DNA of 12,361 nucleotides from JBOGUF01 sp050696075 (lineage in GTDB: Bacteria > Chloroflexota > Chloroflexia > Thermomicrobiales > UBA6265): assembly GCA_050696075.1 (NCBI GenBank), contig JBOGUF010000078.1, forward strand, positions 1-12,361. The letters run 5' to 3'. Below, in pieces: positions 1 through 7,289 of this stretch (positions are counted from its first letter, which is position 1; every line of letters starts with the position of its first letter). The notes under the pieces are model-generated. The model was given only the letters and a program-made list of their open reading frames with translations, was not told the origin of the DNA and did not search any database. The translations under genes and the position numbers were made by a program.

Positions 1-98
1 CCGCAGGGTCGCTGTCAGGCCGGCTCTGCACTATGGACGCCCACTGCTGCTGATCCTGCACGAGGCGGCCCATACCCATTGCCAAGGAGAAATCGGTG
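1..98. other. Leader region before the first gene
   Basis: No gene is supported in these bases. They hold the upstream region of the selenium-binding-protein gene, including an AAGGAGA ribosome binding site at 84-90 placed 8 nt before the ATG at 99. The tandem ATRGGCAAT element found four times later in the window is absent. I cannot identify a convincing promoter; it may lie outside the window. Confidence 0.5.
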
Positions 99-1604
99 AT
101 GCATCTCGAGTTACCGAAACGGTTGTCACGACGAAGACTGCTTCAGCACTCGGCCACGGCGGGCAGTGCGCTTGCCGTCAGCACCCTGGGCAGATCAAGG
201 GAGGGATTGACAATGACCACCTGGACACCCGACCCCACCTTCTATCCGTCGGCGACGATGGCGATGGAGGCCCCACCCGAGGAGCTGGCGTACGTCGCCA
301 CCCTGCAACCAAACGGCAACGGTCGTCCCGACGCCCTGACGGTCCTCGACGTCGGGTCGACGTCGAGGACCTACGGGCAAGCCGTCGGTCGGCTCGACTT
401 CCCGTACGCCGGCGACGAGCTGCACCACTTCGGCTGGAACGCCTGCAGCGCCGCGCTCTGCCCGGCGACGCCCCACCCCCACGTCGAGCGCCGCTACCTC
501 CTCGTCCCCGGGCTGCGCTCCTCGCGCATCTACGTCGTCGACACCAAGCCCGACCCGCGGCGGCCGCAGCTCGTCAAGACCATCGAGCCGGAGGACGTGC
601 ATGCCAAGAGCGGCTACAGCCGCCCCCACACCGTCCACTGCGGCCCCGACGCCATCTACGTCGGCGCCCTCGGCGCGCCCTCCGGCGACGGACCGGGCGG
701 GATCTTCCTCCTCGACCACACCACGTTCGACGTCAAAGGGCCGTGGGAGGCCGACCGCGGGCCGCAGTACCTCGCGTACGACTTCTGGTGGCACCTCGGC
801 CACGACACCCTGATCACCAGCGAGTGGGGGACCCCGAACATGGTCGAGGGCGGCGTCAACCCGGAGATCCTGCTCGGCGGCGGCTACGGCCATCAGATCC
901 ATATCTGGGACCTGCGCAAGCGCCGCCACCTGCAGGCGCTGGACCTCGGCCCCGAGCAACAGATGGTCCTGGAACTGCGGCCTGCCCACGACCCGAACCA
1001 GACCTACGGCTTCGTCGGCGTCGTCACCAGCCTGAAGGACCTCTCGGCCTCGGTCTGGCTCTGGCACAAGGACGGGAACGACTGGGCGATTCGGAAGGTG
1101 ATCGAGGTGCCGGCCGAGCCGGCCGATCCGGCGCTGCTGCCGCCGCTGCTGAAGAGCTTCGGCGCGGTGCCACCGCTGATCTCCGACATCAACCTCTCGC
1201 TCGACGACCGCTTCCTCTACGTCTCCTGCTGGGGCACCGGCGAGTTCCAGCAGTACGACGTCTCCGACCCGTTCCAGCCGAAGCTCACCGGCTCGGTCCG
1301 CCTCGGCGGGATCGTCGGTCAGGCGGCCCACCCCAACAGCGGCCCGCTGAACGGGGGACCGCAGATGGTCGAGATCAGCCGCGACGGGCGACGGGTCTAC
1401 CTGACCAACTCGCTCTACCTCGCCTGGGACGCTCAATTCTACCCGGAGGGAATCCGCGGCTGGGCGGTCAAGTTCGACACGGAGCCGGAGGGCGTCATGG
1501 CGCTCGATCCCGACTTCTTCGTCGACTTCGGGGAGGAGCGGCCGCACCAGGTCCGGCTCCAGGGCGGAGACGCCTCCTCGGACTCCTACTGCTTCCCGAG
1601 CTAG
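99..1604 (+). CDS. Selenium-binding protein / methanethiol oxidase family (SBP56), with Tat-like leader
   Basis: A 501-residue protein matching the SBP56/SELENBP1 family along its whole length. Recognisable segments are DELHHFGWNACSA (about 106-118, with the conserved Cys), SSRIYVVD, IEPEDVHAK, YDFWWHLGHDTLITSEWG, LSLDDRFLYVSCWGTGEFQQYDVSDP, NGGPQM and a C-terminal QGGDASSD. Family members form a beta-propeller and several are copper-dependent methanethiol oxidases giving formaldehyde, H2S and H2O2; activity here is inferred. The first 38 residues are an extension with SRRRLLQ (10-16), a short hydrophobic stretch and an ALA site, resembling a Tat signal, so the product may be periplasmic or extracytoplasmic. 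ATG 99 is chosen over GTG 96 because the AAGGAGA site is 8 nt away. A second good start exists at 213 (M39), preceded by AAGGGAGG, and would give a cytoplasmic form. It is probably co-transcribed with the membrane gene 23 nt downstream. Confidence 0.9.
   Translation: MHLELPKRLSRRRLLQHSATAGSALAVSTLGRSREGLTMTTWTPDPTFYPSATMAMEAPPEELAYVATLQPNGNGRPDALTVLDVGSTSRTYGQAVGRLDFPYAGDELHHFGWNACSAALCPATPHPHVERRYLLVPGLRSSRIYVVDTKPDPRRPQLVKTIEPEDVHAKSGYSRPHTVHCGPDAIYVGALGAPSGDGPGGIFLLDHTTFDVKGPWEADRGPQYLAYDFWWHLGHDTLITSEWGTPNMVEGGVNPEILLGGGYGHQIHIWDLRKRRHLQALDLGPEQQMVLELRPAHDPNQTYGFVGVVTSLKDLSASVWLWHKDGNDWAIRKVIEVPAEPADPALLPPLLKSFGAVPPLISDINLSLDDRFLYVSCWGTGEFQQYDVSDPFQPKLTGSVRLGGIVGQAAHPNSGPLNGGPQMVEISRDGRRVYLTNSLYLAWDAQFYPEGIRGWAVKFDTEPEGVMALDPDFFVDFGEERPHQVRLQGGDASSDSYCFPS
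198..215 (+). promoter_or_regulatory. Internal ribosome binding site and alternative start in the SBP gene
   Basis: AAGGGAGG at 198-205 sits 7 nt before an in-frame ATG at 213 that begins MTTWTPDPTFYPS, close to where leaderless SBP56 proteins start. It may give a second, cytoplasmic product, or be the only true start if the upstream leader is not translated. Confidence 0.45.
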
Positions 1605-1627
1605 CCGGTTCGGGACGGGGAATGACG

Positions 1628-2296
1628 ATGAACGGCGACCTGCCGTGGCTGACGCTGGCCCTCCTTGGCGCCTTCCACGGCCTCAATCCCGGCATGGGGT
1701 GGCTCTTCGCGGTCGCGCTCGGGTTGCAGGAGCGGAGCCGAGCCGCGGTCCTCCGGGCCTTCGGGCCGATCGCGGTCGGGCACGCGGCGTCCGTCGCGCT
1801 CGTGGTCGCGCTGGTCGGCGCCTGGCAGAGGGCGGTGGCGCCAGGGACGCTGAGCGCCGTCGGCGCGGGCGCGCTGATCCTCTTCGGGCTCTACAAGCTG
1901 CTTGCCCCCATGTCCCATCCGCGCTGGGTCGGGATGCGGGTCAACTTCCGCGATCTGACGATCTGGTCGTTCCTGATGGCCACGGCGCACGGCGCCGGGC
2001 TGATGCTCGTCCCGGTCCTCCTCCGGCTGCCTGCCGGCGACGCATCGCACGCCAGTCACGCCTCGCACGCCGAGCATCTGCAGATGCTCGGCGCGACGGC
2101 CGGGCTGGCGGTGGGGGCCGCAGAGGTGATCGCGGTTGGGGTCCACACCGTCGCGATGTTCCTGGCGATGGGCCTGATCGCGATCGTGGTCTTCGATAAA
2201 CTCGGCCTGGCGGTCCTGCGGCGCGCCTGGTTCAACCTTGACCGGATCTGGGCCGGCGCGCTGATCGGGGCCGGGGTGCTGACCGTCGGTCTCTGA
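1628..2296 (+). CDS. Polytopic membrane protein with His-rich loop, possible metal transporter
   Basis: A 222-residue protein with about six hydrophobic helices (roughly 6-30, 44-66, 75-94, 111-133, 158-188, 204-222). Histidines recur within or at the ends of helices: AFHGLNPGMGW (15-25), VGHAAS (50-55), TAHGAGLM (119-126) and VHTVAM (172-177). The loop before helix five carries ASHASHASHAEH (139-150). Histidines in helices plus a His-rich loop resemble the general layout of NicO/UreH-type nickel-cobalt transporters, but I do not recognise a named family and the HX4D-type motif is not clear. Because the upstream gene encodes a homologue of copper-dependent enzymes, metal supply to it is a reasonable guess. 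ATG 1628 is preferred over ATG 1622, since GGGGA at 1617-1621 is 6 nt from 1628 and abuts 1622. The reading frame stays open far upstream, inside the previous gene, but that part is a shadow. Confidence 0.8.
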   Translation: MNGDLPWLTLALLGAFHGLNPGMGWLFAVALGLQERSRAAVLRAFGPIAVGHAASVALVVALVGAWQRAVAPGTLSAVGAGALILFGLYKLLAPMSHPRWVGMRVNFRDLTIWSFLMATAHGAGLMLVPVLLRLPAGDASHASHASHAEHLQMLGATAGLAVGAAEVIAVGVHTVAMFLAMGLIAIVVFDKLGLAVLRRAWFNLDRIWAGALIGAGVLTVGL

Positions 2297-2340
2297 CGTC
2301 GGCTGCGACAACGCGTGATCGACCGACAACAGCTCGGTGA

Positions 2341-2368
2341 CGACCGTCGAGGAGGCGCTCGACGATCG
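2341..2368 (+). terminator. Possible terminator hairpin after the SBP operon
   Basis: CGTCGAG (2345-2351) and CTCGACG (2358-2364) form a perfect 7-bp stem with a 6-nt loop. After one mismatch, three more pairs extend it to 2341-2368. It lies 44 nt after the stop of the membrane protein gene. No T-tract follows, so a classical intrinsic terminator is not established. Confidence 0.3.
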
Positions 2369-2430
2369 GTGGCCGGCACCGCCGCCCTGCCCGGCGTTAG
2401 GCCTTCCTTTCTACGTCAGCGCATCCCGAA

Positions 2431-2488
2431 ATAGGCAATCTGATTGGGCATTTCAGCGTATGCGGGCGGTAGCGCGGCGACGCAGGAT
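2431..2488 (+). promoter_or_regulatory. Tandem-repeat promoter, copy 1
   Basis: ATAGGCAAT (2431-2439) and TTGGGCATT (2444-2452) lie 13 bp start-to-start. Exactly 30 bp later is CAGGAT (2483-2488), a weak match to TAnnnT at the position of the -10 box. This is the most diverged of four copies. It would start transcription near 2495, giving a leader of about 75 nt before the small peptide gene. Confidence 0.6.
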
Positions 2489-2569
2489 GGGCCCGTGCTC
2501 GCGAACGACGGGCACCGCCCCCCGGCCTTCCGTGGGGCGCGACCTGGGAGCACCCGGAAGGAGAACCAG

Positions 2570-2656
2570 ATGTCTACGCTCAAGCTCGTCCGCGCCTACG
2601 CCCGCTACGTCGCGTCGTCGCTCGCTACCGTCGCCTTCAGGATCGCCTCGAACTAG
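2570..2656 (+). CDS. Small 28-residue cationic peptide
   Basis: An ATG at 2570 with an excellent ribosome binding site, GGAAGGAG at 2556-2563, spaced 6 nt. The product is 28 residues, starts MSTLKLVRAYARYV and ends AFRIASN. It has net charge about +4, no acidic residues and no cysteine. Leu/Val/Ala/Tyr residues alternate with Lys/Arg so that much of it could form an amphipathic helix. It is the first gene downstream of promoter copy 1 and precedes the PaaK-like and presenilin-like genes by 78 nt. No family is recognised. It may be a signalling or membrane-active peptide, a precursor handled by the downstream enzymes, or a leader peptide controlling them. Confidence 0.6.
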   Translation: MSTLKLVRAYARYVASSLATVAFRIASN

Positions 2657-2682
2657 TCGACCTCGAGCTGGCTAACAGCGGA

Positions 2683-2710
2683 CCCCGGCCGGTCCCGTTG
2701 CGAGCCGGGG
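2683..2710 (+). other. GC-rich hairpin between peptide gene and PaaK-like gene
   Basis: CCCCGGC (2683-2689) pairs perfectly with GCCGGGG (2704-2710) around a 14-nt loop, 26 nt after the peptide stop codon. No T-tract follows. It could reduce read-through into the downstream enzymes or stabilise the peptide message, raising peptide output relative to the enzymes. Confidence 0.35.
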
Positions 2711-2734
2711 CCGGCCGGAGGCTCGGAGGCTCGG

Positions 2735-4219
2735 ATGCTTGTTACTGCCCTGGCCCAGATCCGCTTTGCCACCGCCCTCGGCACGGGCCGTCCTATCCCG
2801 GGCTGGGCGCTCGACCGGCTGATCGCCGCCGCCCGCGACACGCGGCGGGAGTTCGGCGCGATCGGCACGGAGGGCGCCGACGCCGTCACCGGACCGGCCC
2901 TCGACCCTGAGACGCGCCGCGCGCTACAACTGCGCCGCTTCCGCACCCAGGCCCGGCGCGCCGCACGCGAGACCGCCTACTACGGCCGGCTGTTCGCCGC
3001 GCTGGGGCTCGACCCCGGCAAGCTGGAATGGGACGAGGTTGCTCGCCTCCCCCTGACGCCGAAGGAGGCGCTGCGGACGGACCCGGACGCCTTCGTCCGC
3101 CGCTCCGCCCAGCCGGCGCGGCGGACCACCACCACCGGCACGACCGGCACGCCGGCCCGCGTCGCCTTCTCGCGGGCCGAGCTGCGGACGATGATGGGCC
3201 TCTCCGCCCTGGGCTTCCTAATCAACGGACAGCTCGCCCCCGACGACGTTGCCCTGATGGCGACGAGCTCCCGCGCCACCCTCGGCAACCTAGGACTGGC
3301 CGGGGCATGCGCCCACGTCGGCGCCCTCCTGCAGCCGGTCGGCCTGGTCGAACCGGCGCTGACGCTCTCCCTCCTCGCCGAGGAGCTGCGCATCGCCGGC
3401 AAGAAGCTGCGGGTCAGTGTCATGTCGACCTACCCCTCCCACCTCGGCGAATTAATCGAGTGCGGGCTCGCGGGCGGCTATGGGCCGGCCGACTTCGGGC
3501 TCGAGCGGATCACGGTCGGCGGCGAGGTCGTCACGGAGGGGCTGAAGGCGCGGGCGCGGCGGCTCTTCGGCGAAGGCGTCCACATCGACTCCGGCTACGC
3601 GATGACCGAAACCCTCCCCTTCAGCGGCACGCTCTGCGACCAGGGCCACCTCCACTTCGAGCCGGCGCACGGGCTGCTGGAGGTGCTCGACCCGGAGACC
3701 GGCGCCGCCTGCGCTCCCGGCGCGGCCGGCACGATCGTCCTGAGCCCCTTCCCGCCCTTCCGCGAGACGACGCTGCTGTTGCGCTACGACACGCAGGACG
3801 TCGTTCGTCCCCTTGCGACCCCGCTCACCTGCCGCCTCCGCCATCTCCCCGCGACGACCGACCTCCTCGGCAAACTGCGCCTCTCGATCCGCCACGACGG
3901 CTGGACCTACCCGCGCCAGGTGCTCGAAGCGCTGGAGGCGGTCGCGGCCGTCCCCCTGCCGGCCCGCTGCGGCTGCTGGGCAGTGCCGGGCGGGGTGGCG
4001 GTTGAGGTCGTGGTCTGGGAGGAGGGTCCAGTGGCGCGATACACGATCGAGCGGAATTTGGAGGAGCAGGGCGTGCCGCTGCGGGAACTCCGCCTGCTGG
4101 CGGAACCGACCCAGCTGCAGCGCCCGTTCCCGCTGCGGGGGGACCTGCGGGAGTTATCGTTCGGCGCCGACGCCGCGAACCCGCCGCGGGTGGCGATCTT
4201 TGCCGGGCAAGGAGGCTGA
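2735..4219 (+). CDS. PaaK-like adenylate-forming (acyl-activating) enzyme
   Basis: A 494-residue member of the ANL superfamily, closest in style to phenylacetate-CoA ligase (PaaK) or LuxE-like acyl-activating enzymes. Visible core motifs are the phosphate loop TTTTGTTGTP (131-140), VGGE (261-264), DSGYAMTE (285-292) and RYDTQD (350-355); DLLGK to YPRQV (376-396) matches the hinge region. Family members activate a carboxylic acid as an acyl-AMP and pass it to CoA, a protein or another acceptor. Oddly, there is no lysine after residue 380, so the C-terminal catalytic lysine used for adenylation in most relatives is missing, and the corresponding region reads RPFPLRGDLREL. The substrate is unknown. 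The start is supported by GGAGG (2725-2729), 5 nt upstream. The next gene begins 1 nt after the stop, so the two are translationally coupled. Confidence 0.8.
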   Translation: MLVTALAQIRFATALGTGRPIPGWALDRLIAAARDTRREFGAIGTEGADAVTGPALDPETRRALQLRRFRTQARRAARETAYYGRLFAALGLDPGKLEWDEVARLPLTPKEALRTDPDAFVRRSAQPARRTTTTGTTGTPARVAFSRAELRTMMGLSALGFLINGQLAPDDVALMATSSRATLGNLGLAGACAHVGALLQPVGLVEPALTLSLLAEELRIAGKKLRVSVMSTYPSHLGELIECGLAGGYGPADFGLERITVGGEVVTEGLKARARRLFGEGVHIDSGYAMTETLPFSGTLCDQGHLHFEPAHGLLEVLDPETGAACAPGAAGTIVLSPFPPFRETTLLLRYDTQDVVRPLATPLTCRLRHLPATTDLLGKLRLSIRHDGWTYPRQVLEALEAVAAVPLPARCGCWAVPGGVAVEVVVWEEGPVARYTIERNLEEQGVPLRELRLLAEPTQLQRPFPLRGDLRELSFGADAANPPRVAIFAGQGG

Positions 4220-4220
4220 G

Positions 4221-5099
4221 GTGGCGCTCGCCTACGTGGTCGTCCTCCGGCTGAGCGTCGGAGCAGTCCTTCTCGGCTGGGGCTACTTCCGCCGATTCCG
4301 GGTGACGCGCCCGCCGCTCGGGGTGATCAATCTCGGGGACGTGGCGTTCATGATCGGCGGCATCGTCCTCATCCCGTACCTCTACCTGGGGCTGCCGATC
4401 TGGCTGGTCGGGGCGATCCTCGGCCTGGGGATGCTCGCCATCCTCTACTTCGCCGTCGAGCCGGTCTCGCGGTCGCCGGTCCTCGTCTGGCTCGTCGCGC
4501 TCGGCTTGGTGGGGGCCGACGTGGGGCTGGCGCTCTGGCAGGGCACGACGAGCCTCGCCTACGTCGCCATCAACAACGCGGTGCTGCTGTTGGCCGTCGC
4601 CGGCGTGACGAACCTCTGGGCCCAGAGCGGACTGCGCGCCCGCGACCTGGCCATCCTGGCCGCCGCGCTGACCATCTACGACGCGGTTGCCACCGCCTGG
4701 CTGCCGCTGACGTCCGACCTGATCGAGCGCCTCTCGGGGCTGCCCTTCACGCCGATGGTCGCCTGGCGCGTCGAGGCGGACCGCTGGCTGGGGATCGGGC
4801 TGGGAGACCTGCTGCTGCTGACGGTCGGACCGCTGGTGCTGCGCAAGGCGTTCGGCCGCCCGGCCGGGCTGGGCGCGATCGCCGTCGCGCTGGGGACGAT
4901 GGCGGGGCTCCTGAGTCTCGCCGCGGTGGGCGTGCTGCACGGGGCGTTCCCGGTGATGGTCGTGCTCGGCCCGCTCCTGGTCGGCCAGTACGGCTACTGG
5001 GTACGGCGCCGGGGCGGGGAGCGGACGACGGGACAGTACCTGCGCGCCGAGCCGTTGCCGTCCGTCCCGTTCGCCGCCATCGCTGACATTCACGTCTGA
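4221..5099 (+). CDS. Presenilin-like intramembrane aspartyl protease
   Basis: A 292-residue membrane protein with about nine hydrophobic helices (roughly 3-20, 36-54, 57-78, 87-105, 112-131, 143-161, 189-207, 217-238, 241-259). It carries TIYDAVAT in helix six (D154) and GIGLGDLLLL in helix seven (D196). These are the YD and GxGD motifs of presenilin/signal-peptide-peptidase (family A22) proteases, in the same helices as in presenilin, and the spacing between them is similar. The PAL motif of helix nine is not exact; GPLL at 250-253 is the nearest candidate. Such enzymes cut substrates within or near the membrane. The start is GTG 4221 with AAGGAGG (4209-4215) 5 nt before it, overlapping the end of the PaaK-like gene. 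Coupling suggests the two act on the same substrate or pathway, possibly the 28-residue peptide. Confidence 0.72.
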   Translation: MALAYVVVLRLSVGAVLLGWGYFRRFRVTRPPLGVINLGDVAFMIGGIVLIPYLYLGLPIWLVGAILGLGMLAILYFAVEPVSRSPVLVWLVALGLVGADVGLALWQGTTSLAYVAINNAVLLLAVAGVTNLWAQSGLRARDLAILAAALTIYDAVATAWLPLTSDLIERLSGLPFTPMVAWRVEADRWLGIGLGDLLLLTVGPLVLRKAFGRPAGLGAIAVALGTMAGLLSLAAVGVLHGAFPVMVVLGPLLVGQYGYWVRRRGGERTTGQYLRAEPLPSVPFAAIADIHV

Positions 5100-5168
5100 G
5101 CTCCAACACCGGCAGGTGCCCCCGCATTGGGTGACGGTCCGTTACTACCTACTTAGGCGCGCCCCAAA

Positions 5169-5226
5169 ATAGGCAATCCAAATGGGCAATCCGGCGGACG
5201 CGCCACGCGTCGTCGGGCGCTACGTT
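5169..5226 (+). promoter_or_regulatory. Tandem-repeat promoter, copy 2
   Basis: ATAGGCAAT (5169-5177) and ATGGGCAAT (5182-5190) are 13 bp apart. After exactly 30 bp comes TACGTT (5221-5226), a TAnnnT -10 box. GCGGACGCG just downstream of the repeats is shared with copy 4. The predicted start near 5233 gives a leader of about 80 nt before the Cys-rich gene. Confidence 0.75.
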
Positions 5227-5312
5227 GAGGCTATCCGGCTGATTGGCGGACGACCGGCGCGATGTCGCGACCCGCGTCGACCGCTGACCCTGGGCGCCAA
5301 GGAGAAACGATT

Positions 5313-7271
5313 GTGGATGACCACCGCTTCGATGATCTGACCCGCCGTCTGGCCGATGCCACCTCCAGGCGTACGCTCGTGAAAAGCGTCTCCAGCGTAC
5401 TCCTCAGCGGGGTGGCCGCCCACGTCAGGCGGGGCACGGCCATCGCCCAGCGGCTGCCGAACGGCTCGACCTGTACGCGCGCGACGCAGTGCGCGTCGCT
5501 CAAATGCGTCGACGGCGTCTGCTGCAACAGTAATTGCACTGGCCAGTGCGAAGCCTGCAACCTCGCCGGCGCGGTCGGCGCCTGTACCGCGCTGCCGGCC
5601 AGTACGCAGCAGCATGGCGCCCGCCCGGCCTGCACTGGCACCGGCGTCTGCCAGGCGAGTTGCGACGGGGTGACGCGCAACTATTGCACGCACTACCCAG
5701 GACTTGACATCGTCTGCGCCGACCCGGTCTGCGAAGCTGGCTGGCAGACGACCTACGGCTGCGGCGGCGACGGCACCTGCCACCCGTCGCGGACGAGTTG
5801 CGGCCTCTTCGTCTGCAACCCCGACGCCACGGGCTGTCTGACGAGTTGCCAGGACAACACCGATTGCGTCGGCGCCGCCTTCTGCGCCAACGGCGTTTGC
5901 CAGGGCGACCAGCCGCTCGGTCAGCCCTGTACCGATCCCGCCCAGTGCCAGAGTGGCCTCTGCGTCGATGGCGTCTGTTGTGTCGAGGTCTGCGATAACC
6001 CGTGCCAGGCGTGCAACGTCGCTGGCAACTTCGGCTTCTGCGCGGACATCGTCGACGGCACGAACTGCAACGATGGCGACCTATGCACCACCGGCGACAT
6101 CTGCCGCAACGGCAATTGCCAGGGCACGCCCGTCATCTGCACCACGCCGGGCGTGTGCGAAGCCTCACCAGGGACGTGCAACCTGCAGACGGGATCATGC
6201 AGCTACCCGGATGCCCCGGACAACACCAGTTGCGGCGCCAATCAGGTCTGTTGTGCTGGGATCTGCTGCGTTGCCGGGGAGACATGCGTCAATGGGGCGT
6301 GCCAACCGGGTACGGGGGATATCTGCCAGCGGTGCCGCGGCGCGTCGTGCGTGCCGGCGCCGGACAATAGCTTCTGCAGCATTACTACCCCGAACCAGGT
6401 TTGCTGCGACGGGATTTGCTGCGACGCCGGTGAAGTGTGCGTTGATGGGGACTGCCAGCCGGGGGCGTGTCTTGGCCTGGACATCTTCTGCGACCCCAAC
6501 AACAACCTCTGCTGCCAGGACGAGCCGACCTTCTGCGAAGCTACGTCGACGTGCCACGCGGCGAACCCCGGTTCCGACCCTACCTGTTGCCACCGAACCG
6601 GCGGCTTCTGCACCGATACCTGTGATTGTTGCGACTTCCAGCTCTGCCGGAGCAATCAGTGTTGCCGCCTCTCCCAAGTCGACTGTGACGACGACGACCA
6701 ATGCTGCAGCGGGGTGTGCTGCAACGACGTTTGCTGCAACGACTTCCAGGCATGCTGCAACGGCGCCTGCCAAGCGATAACGGACCCGTGTGTCGGGCAA
6801 GTGCCGATGGGCGGAAGCTGCACGGAGACCGATGATTGCATTCCAGGGGGTGGCCTGATCTGCGCGGACGGCGGCTTCAACGTGAACTTCGGGGTGGACT
6901 GTGGGGACGTTTGCTGCACGCCAACGCTCGGCGCCTCCTGCGCGCCCAACGCCGACGGCAGCGGTTGCCGGTGCTGTGGCACCGTCGGCTGCGGTTGCCC
7001 CAAGAGCGTCCGGTGCAGCGCCGACAACGTGGTCTGCGGCGGATTGCTCGCGGATTGCACCACCGACGGCGATTGCGTGAGCGGTCTGTGCGACCCGGCG
7101 GGCTGCTGTCACGGTTTGGGGGGCTTCTGCCCGGGCGGAATACACGTTGCCTGTTGCGGAACCATCGGCTGCGGGAGCGATATCGATTCCGTGTGCGGCG
7201 GCCCAGGGGCACCCTGCACGGACGGCAGCCAGTGCGTGAGCGGGACCTGTACTTCCGGATCCTGCGGGTAA
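5313..7271 (+). CDS. Tat-exported cysteine-rich repeat protein
   Basis: A 652-residue protein with about 110 cysteines, many as CC pairs. The N-terminus, VDDHRFDDLTRRLA then SRRTLVK (18-24) and a hydrophobic stretch ending AIAQ (43-46), looks like a Tat signal. The mature part is built of repeated modules: CVDGVCC..C...C.ACN.AG..G.C at about 65 and 217, NQVCC.GICC.AGE.CV.G.CQPG at about 310 and 361, then CC-dense segments and two CCGT[VI]GCG modules near the end. Similar modules occur in large secreted proteins of myxobacteria; the function is unknown. Disulfide-bonded surface structure or metal binding are possible. GTG 5313 is chosen because AAGGAG (5299-5304) is 8 nt upstream. An ATG at 5262 lies in frame but has no such site. 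Promoter copy 2 lies directly upstream, and 92 nt separate it from the putative effector gene downstream. Confidence 0.82.
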   Translation: MDDHRFDDLTRRLADATSRRTLVKSVSSVLLSGVAAHVRRGTAIAQRLPNGSTCTRATQCASLKCVDGVCCNSNCTGQCEACNLAGAVGACTALPASTQQHGARPACTGTGVCQASCDGVTRNYCTHYPGLDIVCADPVCEAGWQTTYGCGGDGTCHPSRTSCGLFVCNPDATGCLTSCQDNTDCVGAAFCANGVCQGDQPLGQPCTDPAQCQSGLCVDGVCCVEVCDNPCQACNVAGNFGFCADIVDGTNCNDGDLCTTGDICRNGNCQGTPVICTTPGVCEASPGTCNLQTGSCSYPDAPDNTSCGANQVCCAGICCVAGETCVNGACQPGTGDICQRCRGASCVPAPDNSFCSITTPNQVCCDGICCDAGEVCVDGDCQPGACLGLDIFCDPNNNLCCQDEPTFCEATSTCHAANPGSDPTCCHRTGGFCTDTCDCCDFQLCRSNQCCRLSQVDCDDDDQCCSGVCCNDVCCNDFQACCNGACQAITDPCVGQVPMGGSCTETDDCIPGGGLICADGGFNVNFGVDCGDVCCTPTLGASCAPNADGSGCRCCGTVGCGCPKSVRCSADNVVCGGLLADCTTDGDCVSGLCDPAGCCHGLGGFCPGGIHVACCGTIGCGSDIDSVCGGPGAPCTDGSQCVSGTCTSGSCG

Positions 7272-7289
7272 CCGGACGTTCGAATCCGG
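7272..7289 (+). other. Small hairpin after the Cys-rich gene
   Basis: CCGGA (7272-7276) and TCCGG (7285-7289) pair around an 8-nt loop containing the palindrome TTCGAA, immediately after the TAA stop. No T-tract follows. It may attenuate read-through to the effector gene, which has no promoter copy of its own. Confidence 0.3.

Larger units (their letters stand above)
2297..2569. other. Intergenic regulatory region
   Basis: This 273-nt gap separates the SBP operon from the peptide/PaaK/presenilin operon. It contains a GC-rich hairpin (2341-2368) that could end the first operon, the first copy of the tandem-repeat promoter (2431-2488), and a leader of roughly 75 nt running to the ATG at 2570. 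Open frames crossing it have no ribosome binding site and look like chance. Confidence 0.6.

Noticed and set aside
195..1547. Long antisense open frame over the SBP gene
   Set aside because: It is a GC-codon-bias shadow: low-complexity Arg/Val/Asp-rich product, no recognisable motifs, opposite a well-supported gene.
743..1627. In-frame upstream extension of the membrane protein gene
   Set aside because: The extension lies inside the SBP gene in another frame and encodes an Arg/Pro-rich product. The real start with a ribosome binding site is at 1628.
2431..2452. ATRGGCAAT pair as a -35 element of an alternative sigma factor, or a sigma-54 promoter
   Set aside because: The gap to the -10 box is 30 bp, too long for -35/-10 spacing, and GG/GC spacing typical of sigma-54 (-24/-12) is absent.
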